Below are positions 11,606 to 22,504 of a DNA stretch of 64,000 nt, piece after piece. The position numbers and the translations under genes are program-made. The first letter of the stretch is position 1. Every line of letters starts with the position of its first letter. The DNA comes from Bactericera cockerelli (Eukaryota; Arthropoda; Insecta; Hemiptera; Triozidae), in the NCBI GenBank assembly GCA_024516035.1, contig CM044958.1, forward strand, positions 49,311,573-49,375,572, written 5' to 3'. Below the pieces are notes generated by a model that was not told the origin of the DNA, searched no databases, and saw nothing but the letters and a program-made list of their open reading frames with translations.

Positions 11606-12429
11606 ATTTCATTCTATATCTGTTGCTGGCATAAGTTTTCCGCAATGTACATTTGATGTGTCACGTTGCGCACTCTTAGTCTTTTAATATTTTCCTTAAC
11701 CTATAAGGAAAGTCATAGTCGAAAATTGGACGATTTTCATATTTCTAGACGAATCATAGCCCCAGGATAGCATAAAAGCTATTTTCGGCAGTTGGTTCAT
11801 GCGTCCGTCTGTGAAAAAAACACGATATAATATCGAGAACGTTATAAGTGATCCGTTCCTTTGGCATGGTTTTTTTTTAGATATCAAATAAATATCGGAG
11901 TAAAAAAAAAATATTTACTCCGATATTTATTTGATATCTTGGAACTCGTCCCCAATTTACCGGTATTTTGCCCGATTCGACTAACTTCTTTATTACCTAT
12001 ACATCCTAGATTGTGTTTGTGACACATCAAATCCAATGCTCTTGAGAAGCTGATTACACGAATTTGATTTTCATTTAGCGTCAACTGTAGTATTCACCAA
12101 TCATAAGTGGCGGATTTGAATTATTTGCGAGGAATAAATAAGGAAAGTTGGTTGGTGTCACACCAGTCGAACCTATAGATATTAGGTATGAGAAAACTAA
12201 AAGGATAGTTTTTTTTTTAAATCGGAGCAATTATTCCCTTTTTTCCGAAAGAAACACTTGAGTTCTCTTTTTTTATTAGGCTGGGTTCGAAACTTTGATA
12301 AAAGAGAAAATTATTATTAAACATGTTAGATCAAGTTATATTTACAATAAAGTACATAGAATATTTACATAGAAATTGAAATTAAAAAATAAAATTACCC
12401 ATATTCCGTGTTTCCTTCTTGTAATGTCG
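11606..12429. other. Intergenic with a perfect hairpin
   Basis: Apart from the hairpin at 11879-11939 no gene is seen. CCTATAAGGAAAGTCATAGTCG at 11699 resembles a segment near 57376, suggesting fragments of one dispersed element. Confidence 0.4.
11879..11939. repeat. Perfect inverted repeat (hairpin)
   Basis: Arms of about 25 bp starting AGATATCAAATAAATATCGG pair exactly across a short A-rich loop. It is probably the centre of a foldback element. Confidence 0.85.
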
Positions 12430-12434
12430 TAACT

Positions 12435-12603
12435 GGTTGCTATCCATAGGTTTTCCTCTCAAAATCTCAGTGGATATCGGACATACAAGTAAAGAGCAGA
12501 AAAATTTCCAGTCTGCTGGGAATCGAACCAGAATCTCACCGTGTGCGCATGCGCAAGCCTCGTCCACTGCACCACTCCACTGAGTTGACCACGGTGGCTT
12601 CCA
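12435..12603 (-). mobile_element. tRNA-derived SINE, minus strand
   Basis: The plus strand shows the reverse B-box GGGAATCGAACCAGAATCTC and then a head side with CCACTGCACCACTCCACTGA, ending in ACCACGGTGGCTTCC. The body shares AAAGAGCAGAAAAATTTC with family E at 53940. Confidence 0.65.
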
Positions 12604-13691
12604 GAGTGGCAATCTCTTCCACCCAACCCGATACAGTTGCTCCTAGATCAGGTTAACTCTTTTCTGAGTTTGCATTTCTAGAGGAGGCATCTCGGAGTTC
12701 AAAATCGCTGCGTTCAACTTGATAGGAAAATTTATTTGCTTTCATCGAAAAAAAAAATCATTTAATCATTGAAAAAATGAATCATTGAATTTTGCAAAAA
12801 AATGTCTCTTAAATTGAATTAAATTATAAAATGTCTTCCTATTAATATATATTTTCCAAGTTTTATGTAATATTACTTTTAAAACAATACATGTCATTCC
12901 CATAGAAATTATAAATATATTTTTAAAAATACAATTCTCTTCCTAAAAATTAAATAAGGGTATATACAGGGTGGACCAAAAAAACGTTTACACCCGTTAA
13001 TGGTAGATTACTGACGACATTTCTAGGACGGATCTGCAATCCGTTTTTTCGGATTCGCCTTTATAACTGCACAAAGTGATTTTTTGCAACTTTCTGTAAA
13101 AGTCCGACTTTGGCTTATTCTTCAGGTCAGAACTTTTTTCCTGTTTAAGATGAGTTGATTCTGAACATTTCTGCAGAAAGCTAACAAAATTTCGATGTTT
13201 CTAGCTACACTATTTTATTTTTTACGGTTTGGTTTGGCATCTTTTTTGACACCTGAATAGAAAAAAAATTCTCATGTAAATTTTTTACACTTTGAAACAC
13301 TCAAGATTTGCCCGAGCAAATTTTGGCACAGACATGGGCAAGTTTGATAAAAGTTGGCGGCACACCCAAGGATGCTAAAAAATAATTTTACGATTTTTTA
13401 TCACGTGATCTTCTGGGTAAACAAACCAGGTAAGTCTCAAAAAATGATGTTCAAAATCTTAAAAGTGTTGACCGTGTAGGGTCGTCTTGTACTCAAAGAG
13501 TAATTAGCTATTTATGTCTGATAATTATTTTCCTTGGAATTAATTAAAGGCCAGTCAAATGAATGATTGTTTGTTTCTCGATGATAGTTTTCAAGCATAT
13601 TTTTCTGCATTCTATGAAATATTATCTTTAAACTTCTTGAGTTTTTTTAGTACAAGTTACATTATTATAATTCGGATGCTGAAATGGCAGA

Positions 13692-13898
13692 TACGATTTT
13701 AGCATATGGAGTTGCCAACAGGAACATTTGGGATCACGTGAAAAACATAGTTTACGAAATCTGGTAGCAAGAATCCTGTTGGCATTCGATGACCTGACAG
13801 AAAAACCTGGAATCTTCCGCAACATTCGACGGAACATGATGAAGAGGTTCAACCTTTGCATCCAGGAAGGTGGACGCCACTTCCAACAGTTCCTCTAA
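13692..13898 (+). pseudogene. Mariner-type transposase C-terminal remnant
   Basis: One frame stays open for about 68 codons to a TAA at 13896. It begins YDFSIW, resembling the family's DFFLWG block after the last catalytic Asp. It continues with DDLTEKPGIFRNIRRNMMKR and then CIQEGGRHFQ, like the CxxxGGGHFE tail of insect mariner-related transposases. An in-frame stop lies just upstream and no catalytic DDE/D region remains, so the enzyme is dead. It sits centrally in the TIR element and shares its strand with the left end. Confidence 0.7.
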
Positions 13899-13904
13899 GG
13901 GAAT

Positions 13905-13937
13905 TGAGAAGGGAGAGAGAGAGAGGCAAAGAGCGAA

Positions 13938-13971
<34 letters not shown>

Positions 13972-13982
13972 AAGGCAAGAAG
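13905..13982 (+). repeat. GA microsatellite
   Basis: (GA)n with AGGCAAAG interruptions, directly after the transposase stop. Confidence 0.8.
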
Positions 13983-14694
13983 GTAGAGGGACACTTCTAA
14001 GTTAGAACTAAGGTACTAAAGTCACCATTGGTTTCAAAAATTTGTGTGAGGAGAATCCATAGTGTGTAACTATGGCTAAATAAAAAATGGCAACAGTCTT
14101 TTTTACTTTGTAGTCATGAATTTTTTGCTGGCTCTGGCGTTCGGACCGGGTGGACTAGCTTACCACTGAGATAATCGTGCGCGTCTAATCGTTTCTCATT
14201 GAACATACTAACACAAAATGTTTTTTTTTTTTAATACCTTTTTGTTTATATCAAAATAGTATAAAACATAATAAAGACTGCAAAAGTTTATTAATTTTCC
14301 AAAATATTATCTTGTTTTTTTCAAGACTTCTATTAAGAGTTGGCAATCGGTAAATATTTGTTATTTAATTAGTATTGTTTATGATAGAAGAACCTCCTAC
14401 ATATTTACCTGGATTTATTTCATAAACTCTATTTTCGTTTGGAAAATTCGGTAGTTTTTTTTTCTCGTAGGGAAGCATAAGAAAAACCATCCTTACATTA
14501 TCAAGGCAGTCTCTCAGGGGTTTACATGAATAATAATTATGTGTATTGTGATACCAATAGTATCTGATATAACTCAATTTACAGATGGAATTACCCCCAA
14601 AAAAACCAGAAGTTGTTGGTGTTACAACAGGTCAGATACTGGTATGAATAAAATATTCCATCAGATTTTTTTTTGATAATTAAAATAATATTGA

Positions 14695-14775
14695 CCGTCG
14701 AGAATTGAACCTCGGTAATGCGACTAACACTCTTAGCACTAACACATCTAGCTAACACCACTGACAGTCTGAGAA
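14695..14775 (-). mobile_element. tRNA-like SINE head fragment
   Basis: The reverse B-box-like GAGAATTGAACCTCGG is followed by AACACATCTAGCTAACACCA. It is degenerate and lies inside the mariner-like element. Confidence 0.45.
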
Positions 14776-16006
14776 GCACGAAATTTATCATTTGAATTTT
14801 CCTAAACTGGCTGATGAAGGCATGTGAGACCGCGGTATTCAAAAAAAGCAATGTAAACAATTTTTGTAAACAATACAAGACCCCCTTACACAGTCTACAG
14901 CTAGAAAACTCTTAAGATTTTTGAAGAGTTTTTGGCAAACATCTAATAATTTTTCCCAGAAGATCACGTGATAAAAAATCAAAAAATTATTTTTTAGCAT
15001 CCTCGGGGCGGCCGCCAACTTTTATCAAACTTGCCCATGTCTGTGCCAAAATTTGTTCGGACAAATGTCGAGTGTTTTATTTAGTAAAAAAGTTTTTTTG
15101 GGTGTTTTTTTTCTGTTCAGGTGTAAAAAAATATGACAAACCAAATCGTAAAAAACAAAGTAGTGTAGCTAGAAACATCAAAATTTTGTTGGCTTTCTGC
15201 AGAATTGTTCAGAATCAACTCATCTTAAACAGGAAAAAAGTACTGACCTGAAGAATAAGCCAAAGTCGGACTTTTTCGGAAAGTTGCAAAAAATCACTTT
15301 GTGCAGTTACGAAGGCGAATCCGAAAAAACGATTTGCAGATCCGGCCTGGAAATGTCGTCAGTAATCTACCATTAACGGGTGTAAACGTTTTTTTGGTCC
15401 ACCCTGTAGAACTTAACATTATGCAATGCAGAGTAGCAACATTTCAAAGTCAAAAGAATGGATAATTTCACTGCCCCCAGGACGTGGTGCATTGTTTCCA
15501 GCAGTCTGTGAGGATGAAAGCAACTCAAGTTGCTCTGAACTTGAAAAAAAAAAAAAAAAAATAGCTTGAAAGATATCAAAATAAGTTAACTTTGAAAAAT
15601 ATTAAGATTGAAAATTTAATATGAATATTATATTATTTATTTATTTTTAATTTCAAGGCCATTGCGTGGCAATATTTAAAACTCATTTAAAACTGCTGGA
15701 AGGCAACTGGAAACATAAGAAACTTAGGCAGGTCGTACACTGAAGAAACGCGTTTCACGAAACGCATTTCTTGAAACGTGAAATTTGGATTTCACAAAAC
15801 CGATAGATTGAAATACACAGAGGCGCGTACACTGAGTTACAAGAAACTACAGTTTCTAGAAATGCATGAAACGCGTTTCGTTGAAACCGAAATATTTGGT
15901 TTCGTGTGATTCAGTTTCGTGTGATCTCTTGGTGATAATTAATTAATTAGTATTTAATAGACCGTTGAGGTTATTATTATTTTATTTTTTCTACTCACAA
16001 AAAAAA

Positions 16007-16180
16007 ATGGACTTTCAAGTGAAGCTGGTAGAGGCTGTAGAAAAGTATCCCTACCTACATAATTAGAAATTGAAAGAATATTCTAACAGGGACATTGTCC
16101 AAAGGAAATGGGAGATGGTGGGTAAAGAAGTGAACTGTTCAAAAGTTTCTCTTATTCTTAGAAGCCAAATAAAAATGGCT
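16007..16180 (+). pseudogene. MADF-like DNA-binding domain remnant of Harbinger element
   Basis: An ATG opens a frame beginning MDFQVKLVEAVEKYPYLHN, interrupted by one stop, then YSNRDIVQRKWEMVGKEVNC to a stop at 16180. The pattern LVEAV-KYPxLxx...Y-(N/D)RDxxxxxWexVgkexnc is that of MADF/Myb-SANT-like domains, which Harbinger elements encode as a second protein. With one in-frame stop and a truncated end, this is a relic. Confidence 0.65.
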
Positions 16181-16254
16181 TAGGATGGGTTCTCTATACA
16201 CATATCTCCCTTGCCTTTATCCCATATCAGCTTATGTTGCTTCTGGGGTCGGCA

Positions 16255-16560
16255 TTGTTCAACCTCATGGTTAAGGTTGGTAGGGTGACGCACGTTTTTT
16301 TATGGCTGGATGCCCTTCCTAACGCCAACGATTCTATTTGATTTAACGTCCTGGATTAGGACGGGGGTTTTACCCTCCATTCGCTGGGAATCGTACCAGC
16401 TACCCACATTAACCTCACCCAGCCTGGGTAGGGCCGGAAATGCCAGCCTCACGTGTTCGGAGGGAACAGAATTTTCTTCGAAAAGTCTGCTCCAACCGGG
16501 GATCGAACTCGGGATCTCTGGACTACGGGCAGTAGTCACAACCAGGCTGAGATCCTCTGT
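16255..16560 (-). mobile_element. SINE family C (tRNA head, shared body), minus strand
   Basis: The head on the minus strand has GACTACTGCCCGTAGTCCAG and GAGTTCGATCCC. The body contains CCCAGCCTGGGTAGGGCCGG (plus) and TTTTACCCTCCATTCGCTGG (plus). These body blocks are the same as in the 5S-derived SINE family at 36335-36601. It sits in the Harbinger-like element and so is younger than it. Confidence 0.8.
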
Positions 16561-16573
16561 ATAAAAAAAATAT

Positions 16574-16622
16574 GATAAATAAAACAAATGATTTATCATT
16601 ATTATTATTATTATTATTATAT
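16574..16622 (+). repeat. ATT microsatellite
   Basis: Run of (ATT)n beside the SINE insertion. Confidence 0.8.
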
Positions 16623-16805
16623 TCTTATTCATTTATTTTTCATGTAGGTAGACAATATCATCTTCATCGGATGACATGACGAACGAAACTGAACTAAGAA
16701 AGTTTCACCAATGTGCGCGGTCTAGTGAAATGCGTTTCGTGAAATCCGTTGCATGAAATGCGTTTTACGAAACGCGTTTCCTCAGTGTACGATCTGCCTT
16801 AGGGC

Positions 16806-16955
16806 CGAATTATGAAACAGGATTAAATATCTAGTATTTGTTGATCTAAGCCACTATTCCTGATCAGCTGATATAAATGCACTGTGATTGGTTGAAATTT
16901 CCCCTAGAGGGCGTGTCGGGCTTAAGCTTAACTTTCATCCTGTGGCCCTCAGAGT
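16806..16955 (+). repeat. Repeat F, partial copy
   Basis: GAATTATGAAACAGGATTAA starts just after the Harbinger TTA duplication. It is followed by AAGCCACTATTCCTGATCAG and the conserved GTGATTGGTTGAAATTTCCC core. Confidence 0.7.
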
Positions 16956-17001
16956 CAAATTTAAATATGTTAACAAGATGCATTTAATAAAAATTGTCTT
17001 A

Positions 17002-17201
17002 TGCCGGGTCCACACTAAGCGAACATTTTGTTCGCGAACATTGATAGCTAACAATATTCGCAGTGTGGACCCGGCATTAGAAAATGTTTTTACGACTTGT
17101 TTGAAATAACATTGTTAGCGAACATTGTTCGCGAAAATTGTTAGCTAACATTGTTCGCGAACATTGTTAGCTAACAATGTTCGTTTCGTGTGGACCCGTC
17201 A
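17002..17201. mobile_element. Harbinger-like MITE, rearranged short copy
   Basis: It starts TGCCGGGTCCACACTAAGCG after a TTA and ends GTGTGGACCCGTCA. An internal end GTGTGGACCCGGCA at 17063-17076 is also followed by TTA, so a 75-bp palindromic mini-copy lies inside. The right part (GAAAATGTTTTTACGACTTG and GAACATTGTTAGC words) matches the 3' end of the 748-bp copy at 40866-41613. Confidence 0.75.
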
Positions 17202-17488
17202 TGAGAAGAGGAAAACTATTGATTAGTACTGACTTAATATCTCATTTCTGTCTATTAATTTCGCCCTAAATTTTAGACTGAAACTATTTTAAAAAAAAAC
17301 CCATTACTTAACTGGCCAATAAGGATCTAAAGGTTCCTTCTAGGGTAGACTGTGAAAAATTTATTTTTTCAAAAAAACAAAAAAAAACTGTTAGCTTAAT
17401 AACGCATCTCTTCGAACGTATTTTAATGACTTTAAAAAATTATAACCTTTTTTTCGTCTGTGTTTTAGATGTTTTTTTTTCTATTTTC

Positions 17489-17900
17489 ATATTCTCTCTC
17501 TCTCTCTTTCTCTCCTCCTCTTTCATTCTCCCTTCTCTTTCTTTTCTCTCTCTCTTTCTTTTCTCTCCTCCTCTCTCATTCTCCCTTCTCTTTCCCTCTC
17601 TTTTCTCTTATTCCTTCCTATTCTCTTTCTCTTTCTCTTCTCTCTCTCCCTCTCTTTTTTCTCCTCCTCTCTCATTCTCCCTTCTCTTTATTCTTCTCTT
17701 TTCTCTTTTTCGCTCCTTTACTCTCTCTCTCTTTCTTTTCTTTCTCTCCCTCTCTTTTTTTCTCCTCCTCTCTCATTTTCCCTTCTCTTTATTCCTCTCT
17801 TCTCTCTTTTTCGCTAATTTACTCTCTCTCTTTCTTTTCTCGCTCTCTAGTTTCTCTTATTCCCTCCTATTCTCTCTCTTTCTCCCTTTCTTTCCTCTTC
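17489..17900 (+). repeat. Pyrimidine-rich minisatellite
   Basis: Repeats of TCTCCTCCTCTCTCATTCTC and CCCTTCTCTTTATTC-like blocks with a period near 100 bp. Overlapping Ser/Leu/Phe-rich frames are artefacts. Confidence 0.85.
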
Positions 17901-18130
17901 TCACTCCCTTGCTGCCTTCTTCAAATTTTTCACTCCTAATTTGTATCATAGTTCATTTTCATTTCATAACTTAATTTATTACTAAAACTCTCCTCCTCAC
18001 TGCATCTATTGTCTACATTTGTGTGCTGTCTTGTTATGTATCTAACAGTTTGAGCATAATTTATAACAAAGCATCGGATGCGCGGATTATTGTATGACTA
18101 AGTACAATTTTATCTTCCATTATTTTATTC
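17901..18130. other. Intergenic, no gene recognised
   Basis: AT-rich, nothing recognised. Confidence 0.4.
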
Positions 18131-18290
18131 ACTTGTATTTTATCTCTCTTGTTTCTACGTATATTATCTATGGGTACATTTATTCTCTACAGCTACATTA
18201 TAGTATCTATTGATTCATTTTATTAGCTATAGATACATTTATTATCTACAGCTACATTTTATTATCTATTGATTCATTTTATCTGCTTTG
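18131..18290 (+). repeat. TTTTATTATCTA-type minisatellite
   Basis: Units built from ATTTTATTATCTA(T/C)(T/A)G(A/C)TT/CTACA are repeated about six times with variable spacers. Confidence 0.65.
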
Positions 18291-18533
18291 TTATTTATTA
18301 GTGTTCAATTAATATTCGTTTTCCTGCAAATGCCTCCATATTGGCGTAATTTCGCTGTATAGCCTTATGGGTCGTGCTGATTGCTCTGATAAGCGATTCT
18401 AGTTTATCTGGATTTACTCTCGATACAAACACAAACAATTCTTCTCGCTTTAAATTCGTTTTTGTGGGTTCGAGCACTTCTAGGGAGCTTTTACGTATAT
18501 TGACCGTCTACTTTTTTCTCAACATTAATCAAT

Positions 18534-18686
18534 ATTATTATCAGTATCAGTGTAAACAGAAAAGTGAGAAGTTGTATAAGACGTACATGAATATGAGAAC
18601 ATACCTGGACAGCTGTTTCGAGCTTATTTGCTCTCATCAGCAGGTAATAGTTCTGAATATCCATGTCATCAACTAACCTCTCTATT
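18534..18686 (-). mobile_element. Penelope-like/retrozyme-type repeat carrying a hammerhead ribozyme, copy 1
   Basis: About 150 bp, near-identical to 45113-45264 in the opposite orientation, including flanks such as AGAAAAGTGAGAAGTTGTA. No reverse transcriptase remains beside it. Confidence 0.75.
18596..18654 (-). ncRNA. Hammerhead ribozyme, type I, short stem III (copy 1)
   Basis: On the minus strand the order is stem I strand AGAAC...TACCTG, core CTGATGA, stem II GAGC-AAATAA-GCTC, core GAAA, a very short stem III CAG/CTG, then TC at the cleavage point and the second stem I strand CAGGTA...GTTCT. Stem I is 6 bp, an internal loop (TAT against T), then 5 bp. All conserved core bases are present. 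Short-stem-III type I hammerheads are known from Penelope-like elements and retrozymes, where they act well as dimers. Confidence 0.85.
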
Positions 18687-18689
18687 TTA

Positions 18690-19215
18690 ATCAGTATTAC
18701 AATAATACTGTATGATAACTTAACTTGAGATAACTTAACTGAAACATTAGCAAACCTTACCTAAACCTATAAGACATGGGGTGAATACTTACAGTAAAAC
18801 ATCTTTAACAGATTATTGCAGCTAAGAGTTTTCGAGCTAAGGAATTGAGGCCAAAGAGAGAAGAGAAGGAAGATTCGTACTTGTTGATGCAGAAGAAAAG
18901 TCACTTTGGTGAAAATTAAAATGGAAGAATCGTGATATTCAGGGTGGCTCAGTCACAATTACCCACACATGGAACTTACTAGTAAAGCTCGAACCCCTAG
19001 TTGAGATGAAAAGGGCAAAAAAATACTAAATTCCCTGTAAAATACAATACTACTTAAAAAGAAACTCTAAAAAAGAAAATAGAATGTGTTTGTAATAATA
19101 AACATTATCATTTAAACAGAAAAGTCAAAAGTCCTCTCAATGGTTGGTCCCATGTCAAATCAACGACAAGGTGTGATGATGTGTTAATAAAAATAATATC
19201 GCCTTATTTATATTG
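18690..19215. other. Intergenic, no gene recognised
   Basis: AT-rich, nothing recognised. Confidence 0.4.
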
Positions 19216-19398
19216 CCATATTAGGACCAATGAGTCCCATTATTTCAGCTGTAAGCCCAAGACGTATTATTTCTGTGGTACAAATCTCAAATGGGAGGAT
19301 AACTTGTCTTGTCCCGCCTGGGTTTCGAATCCGCGACCTCTGTAATCTATTGATTCACAGAGTGCCGCTTTTACCACTGAGCTACTTGGATAGACAAA
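19213..19398 (-). mobile_element. SINE family D (tRNA-derived), minus strand
   Basis: The minus strand shows AGTAGCTCAGTGGTAAAAGC (A-box), CACTCTGTGAATC, GGATTCGAAACCCAGGCGGG (B-box), then GTTATCCTCCCATTTG and GTCTTGGGCTTAC in the body. It is the most abundant family in this window. Confidence 0.85.
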
Positions 19399-19399
19399 A

Positions 19400-20330
19400 A
19401 TAAGCGTATAATATATCACGAGCAGAATCCACTTTTGAATGACCATACTTTGAAAACTGCTAGCGTAATGGGACTTCCTATCTCGAGCCGACAGTCTAAA
19501 TAAAGCACTACAATACTATACTATACTATATACTACAGAAGAGGTTGCTGGAGGTACAAGAAGAGGAAAAGCTGAGCGAAACCACATCAATACCCGACAC
19601 CCCGTATTGCGTGATGCGCTCCCAAAAAGCACAAGCAAAACGAGAATGCAAAACACCGTTTCTGGAAGAACGGGCTTGAAGTAAACGCCAGAGCAATAAG
19701 CGAAGAGCAAAGAGTAGTGCCAGAGGAAATGGAAAGTGGCAAACAGGGAGAGGAAATGAGAGGTGAAATCAATCAGGAAGAAAGGATAATGGAGCAGAAG
19801 AGACAAAGGATCACAGAAAGAAGAATGAGATGTTGGAAAGAGCACGAGATATATTCAAACACAATGGCAGAGGCGTTGGATTGTTCTCGGAGCACTCAGC
19901 AATAGCATGGAAGTAAATATTATTATTAGTATTTAGTATTGTTACTATTATGGTATAGAAATCTAGATACTTTATAATTATTATTTTAAGTTAAAATTCT
20001 ATGCGTATAGAATACATTTGTATTTATTTATAAATAGAACAATGATTGCAATTCTTCTGATGGCGTCAGAAAGTTACATGAAAATATTTACAGGCAATAA
20101 TACACAATAAGAAGAAAAAAACATATAACTATACTAAAAGAAACAGTAAAAAGTCAGTGTGTGTGTGCATGTGTGAGCGAGTGCGAAATAATATACTTAT
20201 GATCCCGTAACATTATTGTTGTTGTTGAGATTGATTTTTATTGTTGGTGTAGATATTGTTTGTTGATTTTTATTTATTTTTTCAATATTTCTCTCATATC
20301 AGTTACAAAATAATTATTTTAATATTATGA
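19400..20330. other. Intergenic; unrecognised frames at 19516-19905
   Basis: Overlapping frames on both strands at 19516-19845 (minus) and 19717-19905 (plus, Glu/Arg-rich) match no family I know. The plus-strand composition resembles a decayed retroelement gene, but no motif supports this. The rest is AT-rich. Confidence 0.35.
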
Positions 20331-20334
20331 TATT

Positions 20335-20475
20335 AGAAAATAACCAGAAAAATCTTCCCTAAAATGATCAAAAACCAATATGTATCAATACAAAAACAAA
20401 TTTTGTTGTTATTTTTTCTGATAATATTAGTTTTTGATCATTTTAAGGAGGCCTTTTCTAGTTATTTTAGGTCTA
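20335..20475. repeat. Foldback repeat
   Basis: AAAATGATCAAAAAC (20361-20375) and its reverse GTTTTTGATCATTTTA (20430-20446), with AAATAACCAGAAAA and CTTTTCTAGTTATTT further out, form an imperfect inverted repeat. It is probably a small MITE. Confidence 0.6.
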
Positions 20476-20897
20476 CTTGGCTATTTTTAATAATGCTTGT
20501 TTAGGTTGTCATTGTTGTTGTACTCTCTCAGTATAGCGCGGAGATTCTCAAGGTCTTGTTGCGGACATACATTACTTTGTAGTAGTTCTAGTTTGTTGTT
20601 TACATGCTGATATAAGTAAATGGAGACGTCAGAACTTAAATTTTACCTGTAACAACTTTATCTCAGCACAGACTTTCCAATATGGCTACCATTATTATCT
20701 TCAAATGCATGTAAGAAGAAAAAATAATTGATTTTTGTTGTGATATTCTCTGTGTTGAAAATAACAAAGATGGCCGATTTTAGGGGACAGATTTAAGTCA
20801 TTACAAGTTCTCCATTAACCTATGTATCCATGCTTGTTCCTGTATCTTAGCGCTAGCACTTCTTTATGTTTACACTTTACTACAACATAATCATTAT

Positions 20898-20999
20898 GTT
20901 AGGTACTATACATGTAATATTTCATATAAAACTAGGATTCTTTAAAAAAATTTTTTTTAAAGAATCCTAGTTTTATATAAAATATTACATATACCTAAC
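20898..20999. repeat. Foldback element L, short copy
   Basis: Begins GTTAGGTACTATACATGTAA and ends TTACATATACCTAAC. Between them TAAAACTAGGATTCTTTAAA folds back on its exact reverse. The same outer arms define the copies at 56945-57206 and 61142-61340. Confidence 0.85.
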
Positions 21000-21263
21000 A
21001 TTACTTTGAATTTCTAAAATGAACTTAATAACAAATAATCATTATGACCAGTATAAATAAATATCCTGAAAGTTCAATACTCCTCTTCCAATACAAGGAG
21101 TTCATTCTATTTGAATCACGTCTTGACATTACATTTGTATACAGAAGAATTCTTCGGATACAGAAAATAGTGTTCCCATACGAAATCTTTGCATCGCTAA
21201 AATATTTTCTACAAAATTCAAAAGAACATCTTTGTATGGAAAAACAGTAGCGTTGCTTTTTCC

Positions 21264-21294
<31 letters not shown>

Positions 21295-21695
21295 GCAGAT
21301 GAAAATATACAGACTTAATTTATTATGTTAGATACATGTATAAAAATATGTAATATTAATAAAATTATTATATTTACAATTGTACATATGTGAGACAGGA
21401 ACGATGAAATGAAAATAAATACATACTGAATGAACACCGAAAAGCGAATAATATTGTTTTCAAAAGAACTGAAGCAATGAAATGTTCAATGCTTATGAAA
21501 ATACATATGCTATGTATGACACAGTGTACACGTACACATTGATACAAGGCTACAGCATACCAAAAAAGAGACCCACTAGGACACACCACCTATCGAAGGA
21601 TGTATGAAGTTTGTACTTGAAGGCATGATGCAGAATTGCATAGTTTAATTTAGGTGAAAATGAAAGACTTTATCCTACATCCAGTGTATACATTA
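21000..21695. other. Intergenic with poly-T run
   Basis: Poly-T of about 28 at 21266-21294. Otherwise AT-rich; short frames are unrecognised. Confidence 0.4.
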
Positions 21696-21980
21696 TAGGG
21701 TCAAGGGGGGTAATTACGAACGATTTTGAGCTACATTTTATAAACATATCTGTAACCCTGAGTTGCTTTTGTAAAATCCATGTCTTGTGATTTTTCTGGC
21801 ATATAGACTTATTTAGCATTCTAATGGTGCATTATAAATAGTTTTGTGCATACTGTAGTATCTGTTTAGTGGTGTTCTTATTTACCCCCGCCTGTTCGCA
21901 TTTACCCCCGCCTGACGGGGGTAAATGCGAACACATTATACAATATTAAAAACGAACTTTTTAATGGCAATATGTGCTTT

Positions 21981-22241
21981 TTTTTGTTTTAAGTGGGGTT
22001 TAACGTCGCTTTCAACTGCCATGGTCATATCACGACGGGGGTTTTACCCTCCATTCGCAGGAAACTCACAAACCTGCTACTCACATTGACCTCACCCAGC
22101 CTGAGTGGGGCCGGGAAAAGCCAGCGTCACGAGAATTAGAATTTGAATGGTCACCCATCCAAGTCTTAACCTCGCTGGATGTCGCTTAACTTCGGTGTTC
22201 TGAAGGGAACCGGTGTATTCAACATGCCATCGACGCTGGCT
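21981..22241 (-). mobile_element. 5S-rRNA-derived SINE, full length, minus strand
   Basis: The minus strand starts GCCAGCGTCGATGGCATGTT, has the 5S internal promoter words GAAGTTAAGCGACATCC and TTGGATGGGTGACC, then the shared body and a GTTAAACCCCACTT tail with A-run. Direct repeats AATATGTGCTTTT flank it (about 21969 and 22242), a retroposition-type target duplication. It is inserted in the pogo-like element. Confidence 0.9.
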
Positions 22242-22504
22242 AATATGTGCTTTTTATGTACAAATAATACACCAAAATTGTACTTTGTGTCTTTAGCCAC
22301 CTGTATGACAATATGCAAAGTTTATGGACACACAGGATAGTGGTTTGAATCCTAACCACGAAGGTAGTCAGCTCTTATCAAATAGGGTATCTCTATCTTG
22401 CAAATAATAGTAATAATAATAATTTCGTGTCCGTGAGATAGGTATAGATACCTAAATCACGGTGGTGAGAGGATTATATGGACGCCCAGATCCAATGTCT
22501 AGGC

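Larger units (their letters stand above)
12967..15406. mobile_element. Mariner-like DNA transposon with ~455-bp terminal inverted repeats
   Basis: The left arm (12967-13425) starts CAGGGTGGACCAAAAAAACG and the right arm (14953-15406) is its diverged reverse complement, ending CCACCCTG. TA dinucleotides flank both ends (12965-12966, 15407-15408), as expected for Tc1/mariner insertion. Arms diverge only slightly. Between them lies 1.5 kb with the tail of a transposase at 13692-13898 and a later tRNA-like fragment. The long arms are unusual for classic mariner. Confidence 0.8.
15727..16798. mobile_element. PIF/Harbinger-like transposon
   Basis: Ends GGCAGGTCGTACACTGA and TCAGTGTACGATCTGCC are inverted copies, flanked on each side by TTA (15724-15726 and 16799-16801), the typical 3-bp Harbinger target duplication. 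Subterminal regions are packed with palindromic GAAACGCGTTTC-like words. Inside are a MADF-domain remnant (16007-16180) and an inserted SINE (16255-16560). The DDE nuclease gene is absent, so the copy is non-autonomous. Confidence 0.8.

Noticed and set aside
19516..19905. Overlapping frames on both strands, possibly a gene
   Set aside because: No domain, splice signal or paralog could be seen; left as unrecognised.
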